A DNA stretch of 56,958 nt. Source: Alteribacter populi. Lineage in GTDB: Bacteria; Bacillota; Bacilli; Bacillales; Salisediminibacteriaceae. Made by a program: the position numbers and the translations under genes. Position 1 is the stretch's first letter, and every line of letters starts with the position of its first letter. Positions 1 through 8,584 of this stretch are shown here, one piece after another. The DNA lies in NCBI RefSeq assembly GCF_002352765.1, contig NZ_NISR01000004.1, forward strand, positions 1-56,958, in the 5' to 3' direction. The notes beneath the pieces were generated by a model, which saw only the letters and a program-made list of their open reading frames with translations, did not search any database and had not been told where the DNA came from.

Positions 1-26
1 GAGCCAGGATCAAACTCTCCGTAGAA
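1..26 (-). rRNA. 16S ribosomal RNA, 5' end only
   Basis: Read on the minus strand, the first bases of the window are the universal 5' end of bacterial 16S rRNA (GGAGAGTTTGATCCTGGCTC). Only about the first 26 nucleotides lie inside the window. The mature 5' end is placed by analogy with B. subtilis 16S, so it may be off by a few bases. This is the start of the rRNA operon downstream of lysS. Confidence 0.93.
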
Positions 27-190
27 AGTTCGATGTCTCTGACATCATAAAATAATTCATTGACGGAATATCTCTCAATATCCCACGTTTCGCTTGGCTT
101 TTTGTTTAGTTTTCAAAGGTCAAAATGTTTTTCGGTGTCGTTTTTCGGCGACTTAACTAATATAACATTTAGCCAACCGCGAGTCAACAC
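27..190 (-). promoter_or_regulatory. rRNA operon leader and proximal promoter
   Basis: A strong sigma-A promoter faces the 16S gene. The -35 TTGACT is at 182-187 and the -10 TATATT at 159-164 (minus strand), with a 17-bp spacer. The leader between promoter and 16S contains CTTTGAAAACTAAAC (around 104-123), typical of Firmicutes rRNA leaders and spacers, where antitermination and RNase III processing signals lie. No protein gene is visible between the lysS terminator and the 16S gene. Confidence 0.8.
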
Positions 191-260
191 TTTTTAAAAA
201 CTTTTTTGTTGAATTTTGTTTTGCGCTGTATCGAACGTTGTCGTGTCAGCGACGAATAAT

Positions 261-290
261 AATATACCACGCTTTCTCAAAAGAAAGCAA
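261..290 (-). promoter_or_regulatory. Possible distal rrn promoter
   Basis: A second candidate sigma-A promoter lies upstream of the proximal one: -35 TTGCTT (285-290) and -10 TATATT (261-266), with an 18-bp spacer. rRNA operons of Bacillaceae commonly have tandem promoters, which supports the call, but the -35 match is weak. Confidence 0.4.
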
Positions 291-426
291 CCCTAAAAAC
301 GAAAAAACTTAAAAAATATTTTGCCCGAAATTCTTTCTACCATTCAACATACTATCACAAAACCGATCATTATAGTTAATCCCCTTCCTTTTGCAATAAT
401 ATTTCATGAAAATCCTGCAAAACAAA

Positions 427-458
427 ACGCCCTTGCTACCTAAAAGCAGCAAGGGCGT
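427..458 (-). terminator. Intrinsic terminator after lysS
   Basis: Perfect 11-bp stem ACGCCCTTGCT / AGCAAGGGCGT followed on the minus strand by TTTGTTTTG. It lies just after the lysS stop codon and separates lysS from the rRNA operon. Confidence 0.88.
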
Positions 459-474
459 CACTGAATATTGTAGT

Positions 475-1977
475 TTATTCTTCAGATGTTTCACGATGAC
501 GCATTTGTGGAAATAACAAAACGTCTCGAATAGATTGTGCATTTGTTAACAGCATAATCAAGCGGTCAATCCCAATACCAAGACCGCCAGTTGGCGGCAT
601 TCCATATTCTAACGATTCTACGAAGTCGTCATCCATCATATGCGCTTCGTCATCACCTTGCTCCCGTTCAACAAGTTGAGCTTCGAATCGCTCACGCTGG
701 TCAACCGGATCATTAAGTTCCGTAAAAGCATTTGCATGTTCGCGACCGACAATAAAAAGTTCAAAGCGGTCTGTAAAGCGTGGGTCATCCGCATTCTTTT
801 TTGCTAATGGAGAAATATCCAATGGATGTCCATAAATGAAGGTAGGTTGAATCAACTTCTCTTCCACAAATGTTTCAAAGAACTCATTGACGACATGGCC
901 GTACTTCATCGTATCTTTTATAGGTACGTTATGCTCTTTAGCTAAAGTACGCGCTTCTTCGTCCGACATCTCTTTCCAGAAATCCACACCGGTGTATTCT
1001 TTAATAGCGTCTACCATATGCACTCGTTTCCAGTTTGGCTTCAGTTCAATTTCTGCTTCACCGTACTGGATTTTTGTTGAACCTAGTACATCCTCTGCAA
1101 TATGAGCTACAAGGTTTTCGGTCAGTGCCATGATATCTTTATAATCAGCATAAGCTTCATACAACTCAATCATTGTAAACTCCGGATTATGCCTTGTTGA
1201 TACCCCTTCATTTCGGAACACTCGTCCAACCTCATATACTTTTTCTAAACCACCGACAATGAGTCTCTTCAAATGAAGCTCGATTGCAATCCGCATGTAA
1301 AGTGTCATATCCAAAGCATTATGGTGGGTAATAAACGGACGCGCGGATGCTCCACCTGCAATGGAGTGCAGCATCGGTGTTTCTACTTCTAAGTATCCAT
1401 TATTATCTAAATAACGACGCATGGATTGGATAATGCGACTCCTTAATACAAAAGTTTCGCGAACTTCGGGGTTCACGATTAAGTCGAGGTAACGCTGACG
1501 ATAGCGTTGCTCTACATCTTTTAGCCCATGATATTTGTCAGGAAGCGGGCGCAAAGACTTTGAAAGTAGTTGGAAGCTGGTTACTTTCACAGAAAGCTCG
1601 CCTACTTTTGTTTTGAATGCTAGTCCAGAGACACCCACAATATCACCGATGTCAACTTTGTTAAATTGATCGTACTGTTCGTCTCCTACTGAATCTTTTC
1701 TTACATAGATTTGGATTTGACCTGAGAGGTCCTGAACATGAGCAAAACCAGCTTTTCCTTTTCCTCGTTTTGTCATAATGCGGCCAGCTAGTGTTATCGG
1801 AAAGCTTTTCTCTTCTAGTTCCTCTTTTGTGAAAGAATCATAGGCCTTTGTTACCTCGGTTGCCGTATGTGTACGTTCAAATCGCCCTCCAAATGGGTCA
1901 ATTCCCAAGTCGATCATTTCTTTCATTTTTTCGCGTCGGACTTGCAGCTGGTCATTTAATTCTAATTCTTGACTCAA
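475..1977 (-). CDS. lysS: Lysyl-tRNA synthetase, class II
   Basis: Charges tRNA-Lys with lysine in the cytoplasm. The protein is about 500 aa, the usual length. An N-terminal anticodon-binding OB fold (about residues 55-150) is followed by the class II catalytic core: motif 2 FRNEGVSTRHNPEFT and motif 3 GIGIDRLIML near the C-terminus. The frame is open up to 2028, but I place the start at TTG 1977. There AGGAG lies 9 bases upstream and the product begins MSQELELNDQLQVRREK, like known Bacillus LysS. The in-frame ATG at 1986 directly abuts AGGAG and is less likely. The gene has its own promoter behind dusB and its own terminator. Confidence 0.95.
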   Translation of the reverse strand: MSQELELNDQLQVRREKMKEMIDLGIDPFGGRFERTHTATEVTKAYDSFTKEELEEKSFPITLAGRIMTKRGKGKAGFAHVQDLSGQIQIYVRKDSVGDEQYDQFNKVDIGDIVGVSGLAFKTKVGELSVKVTSFQLLSKSLRPLPDKYHGLKDVEQRYRQRYLDLIVNPEVRETFVLRSRIIQSMRRYLDNNGYLEVETPMLHSIAGGASARPFITHHNALDMTLYMRIAIELHLKRLIVGGLEKVYEVGRVFRNEGVSTRHNPEFTMIELYEAYADYKDIMALTENLVAHIAEDVLGSTKIQYGEAEIELKPNWKRVHMVDAIKEYTGVDFWKEMSDEEARTLAKEHNVPIKDTMKYGHVVNEFFETFVEEKLIQPTFIYGHPLDISPLAKKNADDPRFTDRFELFIVGREHANAFTELNDPVDQRERFEAQLVEREQGDDEAHMMDDDFVESLEYGMPPTGGLGIGIDRLIMLLTNAQSIRDVLLFPQMRHRETSEE

Positions 1978-2069
1978 CTTCACCATCTCCTGTTTACGTA
2001 ATTTGCTTTTCCCATGCTTCAAATTCAAAAGCTATTATATGTTCTTTTTTATAAACGACAAATGAAGAA

Positions 2070-2096
2070 AAACTGCCAGTATCAGACTGGCAGTTT
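2070..2096 (-). terminator. Hairpin between dusB and lysS
   Basis: Stem AAACTGCCAG / CTGGCAGTTT with a 7-base loop, followed on the minus strand by TTCTTCATTT. It is best read as the terminator of the pab-fol-dusB operon. It lies downstream of the lysS promoter, so it is also transcribed as the first structure in the lysS leader. Confidence 0.75.
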
Positions 2097-2114
2097 CCGT
2101 TATATCTCAGAGGT

Positions 2115-2143
2115 ATTATAGGAGACTCTTCCTGTATTGTCAA
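2115..2143 (-). promoter_or_regulatory. Consensus sigma-A promoter of lysS
   Basis: TTGACA (2138-2143), exactly 17 bp, TATAAT (2115-2120) on the minus strand. Both hexamers match consensus perfectly. Transcription would start near 2108, about 12 bases before the hairpin at 2070-2096 and 130 bases before the lysS start. Confidence 0.85.
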
Positions 2144-2152
2144 CTTAGTCGC

Positions 2153-3163
2153 TTAACCAGCAACTTCAGAAGAGGCATCTTTAGCTTTTCTTGCCTCGAC
2201 GGCTTCTACTACTTCATCTAATGCAGCAGCAAGGTCGTCTCTTTTCGTTACTTGATTAATTCGGTCACGTACACGAGCAGCCCCTCGCATTCCTTTAATA
2301 TACCAGGATGCATGTTTGCGCATTTCACGAACCGCTACTTCTTCACCTTTAAGATCAATGAGACGATCCATATGAAGAGTAGCTACGTCCATCTTTTCCC
2401 TTGGTGAAGGCTCTGGGATGTTTTCTCCTGTTTCCAAGTAATGAATAGTGCGATAAAGCATCCACGGATTTCCTAATGCCGCTCTTCCTATCATCACACC
2501 ATCAACACCTGTTGTATCAAGCATCCGTCTAGCATCTTCAGGAGTCTTCACATCACCGTTTCCGATAACAGGGATACTTACCGAGTCCTTTACATCCTTA
2601 ATGATATCCCAATTAGCAGTGCCTTCATACATTTGGACACGGGTTCTTCCGTGCAAGGCAACGGCTTTTCCTCCGGCTCTTTCAATGGAACGGGCATTAT
2701 CCACTGCATAAATGTGGTCTTCATCCCATCCCATTCGCATTTTAACTGTAACAGGTTTATCGACTGCTTCTACAACATAGGATACCATGTCATAGATCTT
2801 ATTCGGATCGAGAAGCCATTTCGCACCTGCATCACATTTGGTTATTTTCGGGACCGGACAGCCCATATTAATATCAATAATGTCTGCGTTCGTTTGTTTG
2901 TCCACGACTTTTGCCGCTTCAACCAAAGTATCTTTATCTCCACCGAAAACTTGTAAGCTCAATGGTTTCTCACGCTCATCTACGTATAGCATTTGCATTG
3001 AACGTTCATTTTTGTGAAGAATCGCTTTATCACTCACCATCTCAGCACAGACGAGTCCAGCCCCAAAGTCTTTTGCTATTAAGCGAAAAGCAGGGTTACA
3101 AACGCCGGCCATCGGTGCTAAAACAACTTGGTTATCCATTGTAATATCGCCGATTTTAAGCAT
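2153..3163 (-). CDS. dusB: tRNA dihydrouridine synthase DusB
   Basis: FMN-dependent reduction of uridine to dihydrouridine in tRNA. The 336-aa protein has the usual TIM-barrel order: FMN-contacting LAPMAGVCNPAFR at residues 15-27, the catalytic cysteine in INMGCPVPKITKC (Cys102), the phosphate-binding GNGDVKTPEDA and the IGRAALGNPW motif. The ATG is preceded by AGAGGTG. It is the last gene of the folate operon, as in B. subtilis (yacF), and ends about 60 bp before a hairpin terminator. Confidence 0.94.
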   Translation of the reverse strand: MLKIGDITMDNQVVLAPMAGVCNPAFRLIAKDFGAGLVCAEMVSDKAILHKNERSMQMLYVDEREKPLSLQVFGGDKDTLVEAAKVVDKQTNADIIDINMGCPVPKITKCDAGAKWLLDPNKIYDMVSYVVEAVDKPVTVKMRMGWDEDHIYAVDNARSIERAGGKAVALHGRTRVQMYEGTANWDIIKDVKDSVSIPVIGNGDVKTPEDARRMLDTTGVDGVMIGRAALGNPWMLYRTIHYLETGENIPEPSPREKMDVATLHMDRLIDLKGEEVAVREMRKHASWYIKGMRGAARVRDRINQVTKRDDLAAALDEVVEAVEARKAKDASSEVAG

Positions 3164-3178
3164 GGTTTCACCTCTTCT

Positions 3179-3391
3179 TTATTTAATCGTTGTTAAATCA
3201 TCGACCGTCACGCCCAATGTGTTGGCGACGGAAGCAATGAGTTCATCAGATGGCTTACGGTTTCCTCGCTCAATCTCTCCTAAAACAGACACAGAGATTC
3301 CCAGCTCTTTTGAGAAACCTTCTTGCGTATATCCTTTTAGTTTCCGAAAGGCTCGGATTCGTCTGGCCCAGATGAGTTCTTCCATTCGCAC
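3179..3391 (-). CDS. yazB: Small XRE-family HTH protein (YazB-like)
   Basis: A 70-aa protein made almost entirely of a Cro/C1-type helix-turn-helix (about residues 10-62; GYTQEGFSKELGISVSVLGE followed by IERG). Its start overlaps the end of folK by 55 bp in another frame, and it sits between folK and dusB like B. subtilis yazB. Its target is unknown. An alternative start is the second Met (residue 3). Confidence 0.85.
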   Translation of the reverse strand: MRMEELIWARRIRAFRKLKGYTQEGFSKELGISVSVLGEIERGNRKPSDELIASVANTLGVTVDDLTTIK

Positions 3392-3873
3392 ACACCCTCT
3401 TTATCGAATAAATCATCTATATAATGATCAATTTGTTGTCCATTTGGAAAACGAAGCTTTGGTTCAATTTCTGATAACGGAATGAGTACGAAACCTCTTT
3501 CGTACATTCTTGGGTGGGGAATTTCTAACCGTTCCAACTTTATATTTTCTTTATTATAGAGCAAAATGTCAAGGTCTATTGTCCGTGGTCCCCAACGAAG
3601 GTCGCGCTTTCTCCCAAGTGTCGATTCAATATGTTGAAGAAAATCTAGTAAATCAAGAGGTGACAGAGAAGTTTTGATGTAAATTACCATATTTAAAAAA
3701 GCCGATTGTTCCGTGAATCCGACCGGATCCGTTTCATAAACGGAAGATTTTTCTAGCAAGGTAATGGATGGGTTTACTTCCAGTTTTTCAATGGCTTCCG
3801 TTAACGTTTTCTCACGGTCACCTATATTTGAACCGAGTGCAATGTAGGCTTGTTGATCTTGTCTTTGGTTCAT
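3337..3873 (-). CDS. folK: 6-hydroxymethyl-dihydropterin pyrophosphokinase
   Basis: Transfers pyrophosphate from ATP to 6-hydroxymethyl-7,8-dihydropterin in folate synthesis. The 178-aa protein shows YIALGSNIGDR at residues 10-20, the signature RWGPRTIDLDIL at about 93-104 (substrate and metal-binding residues), then IPHPRMYERGFVL. The start overlaps the folB stop by 4 bp (ATGA), indicating translational coupling. Confidence 0.96.
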   Translation of the reverse strand: MNQRQDQQAYIALGSNIGDREKTLTEAIEKLEVNPSITLLEKSSVYETDPVGFTEQSAFLNMVIYIKTSLSPLDLLDFLQHIESTLGRKRDLRWGPRTIDLDILLYNKENIKLERLEIPHPRMYERGFVLIPLSEIEPKLRFPNGQQIDHYIDDLFDKEGVCEWKNSSGPDESEPFGN

Positions 3874-4235
3874 GATGAACGGTCCCTTCTAATTTCAACA
3901 GCGACACTATCGTAATGGCCTGGAATTGGCGGATCAGGTTTGATCACTTTAATGGTGCAAGCTTCCACGACCGAGAAAGTAGCGAGCAAGGTTTTGGCAA
4001 TCCGCTCGCACAACGTTTCAACGAGTTTGACCGGCTCAGCTTCCATCGTTTTTTTTACTTGCTCATATACTTCTGCATAATTAACGGTTTTGTCTAAATC
4101 ATCCGTTGTACCGGCGGGTTTTGTGTCCATATCCAAAGAAACATCTACATACCAACGCTGCCCAAGCTTATTTTCTTCAGCAAAAGCTCCGTGGTAGGCG
4201 TAAAATTCCATTCCTTTTATATGTACTTTATCCAT
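3870..4235 (-). CDS. folB: Dihydroneopterin aldolase
   Basis: Converts 7,8-dihydroneopterin to 6-hydroxymethyl-dihydropterin and glycolaldehyde. I use ATG 4235, with AAGGAGG 5 bases upstream, giving MDKVHIKGMEFYAYHGAFAE and 121 aa, the normal family length; the frame is open up to 4253. Family features are the N-terminal YAYHGAFAEEN stretch and the C-terminal KPDPPIPGHYDSVAVEI. The start overlaps the folP stop by 8 bp and the end overlaps folK by 4 bp. Confidence 0.94.
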   Translation of the reverse strand: MDKVHIKGMEFYAYHGAFAEENKLGQRWYVDVSLDMDTKPAGTTDDLDKTVNYAEVYEQVKKTMEAEPVKLVETLCERIAKTLLATFSVVEACTIKVIKPDPPIPGHYDSVAVEIRRDRSS

Positions 4236-5073
4236 GGTAACCTCCTTTACCAAGCATCACATCCATCATTTTTACCATTCTGCTAATTTCCTTCACATCA
4301 TGAACACGCACGATGTCACACCCTTTATCAATACCAAAACAAACGGTCGCTCCTGTTCCTTCAACTCGCTCGTTGACAGGTAAATCAAGGGTTTTAGCAA
4401 TCAAAGATTTCTTTGATGTTCCAAGTAATACCGGAAAACCAAGGGCAGTGATTTGCTCTAAATGACGCATCACCAGTACGTTATCCTCGTATGTTTTAGC
4501 AAAGCCAATGCCTGGGTCAAGGATGATTCGATTCCTCTTAACGCCTGCCTGCCAACAAATATCGATACTTTCTTTCAGGTCTTCAATAATATCTATCATT
4601 AAGTCGTTATATACTGCTTCTTCCCTGTTATGCATAAGAATAATAGGTACATCGTACTTAGCAGCAACTTCTGCCATTCGCGGGTCATACTTTGCTCCCC
4701 AAACATCATTGATAATATTTGCACCTGCTTCAATCGCTGCTTCTGCTACATTTGCTTTGTAAGTGTCAATGGAAATTGGGACATCAACGTGTTTTTTTAC
4801 CTCTTTGATAGGTGCAATGATACGGCGCAATTCCTCTTCTTCATCGACCTTTATCGCTCCAGGTCGCGTCGACTCGCCGCCAATATCAATAATATCTGCT
4901 CCATGTTCGACCATCTCGACAGCGTGTCGGACAGCACTTTGCAATTCATCATGTTGACCTCCATCAGAAAAAGAGTCTGGTGTGAGGTTTAAAATACCCA
5001 TCATATAGGTTTTTTGTGAGAAATCCAGTGAATGGTGATCCCAAGTAATCTTTGACGATTTTTGTGTTAACAT
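4228..5073 (-). CDS. folP: Dihydropteroate synthase
   Basis: Joins p-aminobenzoate to the pterin pyrophosphate; this is the sulfonamide target. The 281-aa TIM-barrel protein has the two diagnostic motifs: ILNLTPDSFSDGG (about residues 27-39) and DIGGESTRPGA (about 63-73). NDVWG and GIGFAKT follow at the expected places. It starts 7 bp after pabC, with AAGGTGAG as ribosome binding site. Confidence 0.96.
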   Translation of the reverse strand: MLTQKSSKITWDHHSLDFSQKTYMMGILNLTPDSFSDGGQHDELQSAVRHAVEMVEHGADIIDIGGESTRPGAIKVDEEEELRRIIAPIKEVKKHVDVPISIDTYKANVAEAAIEAGANIINDVWGAKYDPRMAEVAAKYDVPIILMHNREEAVYNDLMIDIIEDLKESIDICWQAGVKRNRIILDPGIGFAKTYEDNVLVMRHLEQITALGFPVLLGTSKKSLIAKTLDLPVNERVEGTGATVCFGIDKGCDIVRVHDVKEISRMVKMMDVMLGKGGYHG

Positions 5074-5080
5074 AATTCAC

Positions 5081-5953
5081 TCACCTTTTACTTAATTCAT
5101 CGCGCGACCACAACAATTGGGTTTCAGTCACGTTCGCATACATCGCGGACAGCTCTTTATACAGTAACCCATCGTGACCTGCAAATGGATGACCTTTAGC
5201 GCTTGAAATAGACACAATTTCTTGAATAGAGTTCGTTATCATAACTTCTTCAGCTTCAAGTAATGCAGATAAAGGATAAAAACCTTCATGGACCGAGTAG
5301 CCTAAACTTTTAATTAACCGAATCACAAATTGTCTAGTGACTCCGTTTAAAATGCCACAATTTACACTTGGTGTGAACACATTTTCCCCTTGGCGCCAGA
5401 ACACATTTGAAACAACCCCTTCTGCAACATACCCTTCCGCTGTTAAAAAAAGACCTTCCGCGTCTCTTTCATCTGCTATTTCTAATTTTCCATAAATATT
5501 ATTCAAAAAATGATGAGATTTCAACCTTTCTTTGCCCTCAGGTGTGTTACGTGGCTGACTTAAAACAACGAGCTTTTTCTCTAAAGTTGCTTTAGAAGGA
5601 AGCTCTTTTATAAAAACAATCGTATTTGGAGAGGAATATGCGGAGGTTGAAAGCCCTATCGGCCCCTCTCCTGCTGAGACATTCCATCTAAAATAGGCAT
5701 CAGTTAGCTCGTTTTCTTTGAGAAGTTTTTGAATAATCTCGGTAACTTGTCTACGATCATATTGGCTGACGTTTATACGGAGGTTTTTCAGCCCATCATG
5801 TAATCGTTGAAAATGGTCATCCAACAAAAATGGATGACCTTGATACGTGCGAAAAGTTTCAAATAAACCGAGTCCATACATAAAACCGTGATCAAATGGA
5901 GAAATTCTTACTTCCTGCGGTGGAATGATACTGCCATTACAGTAAATTAGCAT
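5081..5953 (-). CDS. pabC: 4-amino-4-deoxychorismate lyase
   Basis: Fold-type IV PLP enzyme that releases p-aminobenzoate and pyruvate from aminodeoxychorismate. It is 290 aa. The PLP lysine is most likely Lys145 in ERLKSHHFLNN. The C-terminal GILNGVTRQFVI and EVMITNSIQEIVSI segments match the branched-chain aminotransferase/PabC family. The start overlaps the end of pabA by 17 bp. A D-amino-acid aminotransferase is the main alternative, but the operon position settles the assignment. Confidence 0.93.
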   Translation of the reverse strand: MLIYCNGSIIPPQEVRISPFDHGFMYGLGLFETFRTYQGHPFLLDDHFQRLHDGLKNLRINVSQYDRRQVTEIIQKLLKENELTDAYFRWNVSAGEGPIGLSTSAYSSPNTIVFIKELPSKATLEKKLVVLSQPRNTPEGKERLKSHHFLNNIYGKLEIADERDAEGLFLTAEGYVAEGVVSNVFWRQGENVFTPSVNCGILNGVTRQFVIRLIKSLGYSVHEGFYPLSALLEAEEVMITNSIQEIVSISSAKGHPFAGHDGLLYKELSAMYANVTETQLLWSRDELSKR

Positions 5954-6533
5954 GTCGATTCAACTCCCTGAACTCTTCGATAAAGTTTTTTAGTAGCCTC
6001 TTCCCTTCGGCCGTCATAATCGACTCAGGGTGGAACTGTACCCCTTCGACAGGCAGTGTTTTATGACGAATCGCCATAATTTCTCCTTCCTCCGTTTGTG
6101 CACTGATCTTAAAGCAATCAGGAAGAGATTCTCTTTCTACGATCAAAGAATGGTAACGGGTAGCCACCATGGGAGATGGCAGTCCTTTAAAGACAGACTT
6201 TTCGTCATGATAGATCTCAGAGGTTTTTCCGTGCATTAATCGATCGGCACGGATGACGTTACCACCAAACACTTGCGCAATCGATTGATGTCCTAAACAC
6301 ACTCCGAAGATGGGAATTTCCCCTGCGAAACGTTGTACTACTTCCATGCTCACACCTGCTTCATTCGGGGAACATGGACCAGGGGAAATCATAATAAATT
6401 TTGGCTTCATTTCAAGAATCTCATCTACAGAAATTTTATCATTACGTCTGACGACAAGCTCCTCTCCCAACTCACCCAAATATTGGACTAAATTGTACGT
6501 AAATGAATCATAATTATCGATCATTAAAATCAT
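5937..6533 (-). CDS. pabA: Glutamine amidotransferase subunit (PabA/TrpG)
   Basis: Supplies ammonia from glutamine to PabB, and probably also to anthranilate synthase, since Bacillus uses one subunit for both. The 198-aa class I glutaminase has the triad: Cys79 in FGVCLGHQ and His168/Glu170 in QFHPES. The N-terminus MILMIDNYDSFTYNL is typical. It lies 13 bp after pabB in the folate operon. Confidence 0.95.
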   Translation of the reverse strand: MILMIDNYDSFTYNLVQYLGELGEELVVRRNDKISVDEILEMKPKFIMISPGPCSPNEAGVSMEVVQRFAGEIPIFGVCLGHQSIAQVFGGNVIRADRLMHGKTSEIYHDEKSVFKGLPSPMVATRYHSLIVERESLPDCFKISAQTEEGEIMAIRHKTLPVEGVQFHPESIMTAEGKRLLKNFIEEFRELNRHANLL

Positions 6534-6546
6534 GTTAATACCCTCC

Positions 6547-7995
6547 TCAGCTCAACCTCATCTTGTTTCTTATCTCATCTTCACTCATCTCTTTTGCTTT
6601 CCATAACGCTCTCGCTTTTTTTAAAGATTCCTTATACTCTGCTTCCGGGTCAGAATCAATGACAATTCCTGCGCCGGCTTGTACGTGGGCTGTGCCATTT
6701 TCAACGATCATCGTCCTAATCGATATATTCAATTCCATATCGCCATTAAAGCCAATCCAACCTAAAGAGCCGGTATAAACACCTCTTCTGACGGGTTCAA
6801 GCTCTTCAATGATCTCCATCGTGCGGATTTTTGGTGCGCCAGTGATAGTACCGCCTGGAAATGTCGCTGCGATTACATCGGCCACGGAACGATTATCAGC
6901 TAGTTTCCCGCGAACATTGGAGACGATATGCATCACATGGGAATACTTTTCAATGACCATCAGCTCGTCTACTTCCACTGTGCCATAACGGGAAACTCTT
7001 CCAAGGTCATTTCGCTCCAAGTCCACAAGCATAACGTGTTCAGCTCGTTCTTTTTCATTATTGATTAACGTATCGGCTAGCTGTTGATCTTCTCGTTCAT
7101 CTTTTCCTCTTGATCTCGTCCCTGCGATTGGACGTGTGCTCACTTCGTCTCCCTTTACTTTCACCAACAACTCCGGTGAAGCACTTACAAGCTGTACATC
7201 ACTTGTGTGGAAGTAACCCATATAAGGTGATGGGTTGAATTGGCGGACACAATCATAGACATGGAGTGGGTGGGTAAACAATGGCTGAGATTCTCTAACG
7301 GAAAGATTCACTTGAAAAACGTCCCCTTGAGCTATATAGCTTTGCACTTGTTTTACCGCTTCCATAAATGCTGGCTGAGAAAAGCTACGTATTCGAGTAT
7401 AAGAACGTTGCTCTTGCTCACTTTTATACCAGTATTGTGTCTCTCCTAATGTTTTTTCTTCTGCTTTCCGCCATGCTTGGTGAAGTGTTTCCAGCTTTTC
7501 TTCTTTAACTTCATTACTGTCTCCAACACGTATATGCGTGATCACCCAGAAAAGCTTTTCATGATGATCAATCACATAAAGGTCATCAAAAGCAAGGAAA
7601 TGAAGGTCATTCGTTTTCAGATCATCTGCTGCTTTTCCAGGCAATGTTTCGATCTCTCGAATTAAATCGTAACTGACGGATCCAAACAAACCTCCTTGAC
7701 AGTCAGGGAGGCTGTCCACTTTATCAGTCTCATATTCTTTGAGCCATTTCTCCAGGCTTTGTAGCAATGGCCCCATCAACACTTCCTCTTTTTCATTGGT
7801 GTGGATCGTCAGTTTATTATCTTTCCCAATCAGTTCAGCCCAAGGAGAAACGCCAATCATTGAATAACGTCCCCCTCGGCCACTTTCTAATAATATATAT
7901 TGCTTACTTTTGTTTGCAAGCTTCGTAAACGTCACAAACCAATCTTGGCTGATTTCACTCATTTTGTATGATTTTCCAACGGCTAAGCGCTTCAT
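6547..7995 (-). CDS. pabB: Aminodeoxychorismate synthase component I
   Basis: Converts chorismate and ammonia to 4-amino-4-deoxychorismate. The 482-aa protein has a diverged N-terminal half and a conserved chorismate-binding C-terminal half with RPIAGTRSRG, FPGGTITGAPK and GVYTGSLGWIGFNGDMELNI. It is the first gene of the pabB-pabA-pabC-folP-folB-folK-yazB-dusB unit. The ATG at 7995 is preceded by GAAGGT. Anthranilate synthase TrpE is the paralogous alternative, ruled out by context. Confidence 0.95.
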   Translation of the reverse strand: MKRLAVGKSYKMSEISQDWFVTFTKLANKSKQYILLESGRGGRYSMIGVSPWAELIGKDNKLTIHTNEKEEVLMGPLLQSLEKWLKEYETDKVDSLPDCQGGLFGSVSYDLIREIETLPGKAADDLKTNDLHFLAFDDLYVIDHHEKLFWVITHIRVGDSNEVKEEKLETLHQAWRKAEEKTLGETQYWYKSEQEQRSYTRIRSFSQPAFMEAVKQVQSYIAQGDVFQVNLSVRESQPLFTHPLHVYDCVRQFNPSPYMGYFHTSDVQLVSASPELLVKVKGDEVSTRPIAGTRSRGKDEREDQQLADTLINNEKERAEHVMLVDLERNDLGRVSRYGTVEVDELMVIEKYSHVMHIVSNVRGKLADNRSVADVIAATFPGGTITGAPKIRTMEIIEELEPVRRGVYTGSLGWIGFNGDMELNISIRTMIVENGTAHVQAGAGIVIDSDPEAEYKESLKKARALWKAKEMSEDEIRNKMRLS

Positions 7996-8047
7996 GTGCT
8001 ACCTTCACCCATTTCAAAGCGTACTTTTAATTGTGTATTTAAAATTA

Positions 8048-8076
8048 ATTATACTTAGCCTGTCCGATATCTGCAA
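8048..8076 (-). promoter_or_regulatory. Probable sigma-A promoter of the pab-fol operon
   Basis: Minus-strand -10 TATAAT (8048-8053) preceded after 17 bp by TTGCAG (8071-8076). The -10 is perfect and the -35 is only half matched. It lies about 55 bp upstream of pabB with no competing candidate nearby. Confidence 0.55.
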
Positions 8077-8136
8077 TGTTCGCGTTATTCTTGTAGAGTT
8101 AGTTTTATTAGAGGACCTGTTGATTTAAGTAAAATA

Positions 8137-8260
8137 ATTCTACACAAAAGTACATTTTTTCTACCCAGTATTGATGTTTTCTCACAAAAAAAAACAGATT
8201 AATTCTATCATTTAAGTTAAGAAAAACCCTCGAGTAGAAAAAATCAATGTTGTGTAGAAT
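8137..8260. repeat. Inverted-repeat element, possible MITE or IS remnant
   Basis: Two imperfect inverted arms of about 29 bases bound this 124-bp segment. The left arm 8137-8165 starts ATTCTACACAA and ends TTTTTTCTACC. The right arm 8232-8260 is its complement, starting GAGTAGAAAAAA and ending TTGTGTAGAAT. No transposase gene is present and no clear target duplication flanks it. Further copies of the TGTAGA word occur at 8549-8584. Confidence 0.55.
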
Positions 8261-8300
8261 AGGGATTGCTGAATAGCTTTAGAACTCAAATACAAAGGGT

Positions 8301-8380
8301 GCTCACTGCGGGGTCTTCTGCTGCTCCTGTGGTTCCTCGTCGCAAGAAGACCATTGTTGCTTTTCCTGCTGGAGTCTCTG
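8301..8380 (-). repeat. R4-type dispersed repeat, diverged copy
   Basis: Read on the minus strand, this stretch contains GAGACTCCAGCAGGAAAA and later GAAGACCCCGCAGTGAGC. The same two words recur, slightly changed, in the larger palindromic element at 39702-39819 (GAGACTCCTGCGGAAAAA and AAGACCGCGCAG). The open frames over this stretch on both strands look non-coding. I recall similar elements being common between genes in Bacillaceae, but could not verify that here. Confidence 0.5.
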
Positions 8381-8548
8381 CCATTGCAGCAGTCCCCCGT
8401 AGCTATTCCCATGTGTATCTTAAAATCAGGTGCAAGGTTTTTGGCAATAGGAGCGTTATTTCCTTGCATATTCTCTCCATGAGAAAGAGTATACCCTCTG
8501 CCACTCAGGCGTATGCTACTTATTCAGTAGCCTCTAGAATATGTCAGC

Positions 8549-8584
8549 TTTTGTGTAGAGTAAAGCCTGTTTTATGTAGAATCG
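8549..8584 (+). repeat. TGTAGA-type repeat end
   Basis: Contains CTTTTGTGTAGAGT and then TTTTATGTAGAATCG. The first word is nearly the inverse of ATTCTACACAAAAG at 8137-8150. It may be the far end of the same decayed element, making the whole 8137-8584 stretch one degenerate mobile element. No reading frame inside resembles a transposase. Confidence 0.4.

Noticed and set aside
309..542. 77-codon frame between lysS and the rRNA operon
   Set aside because: It overlaps the lysS terminator and the lysS 3' end on the same strand and has no coding character.
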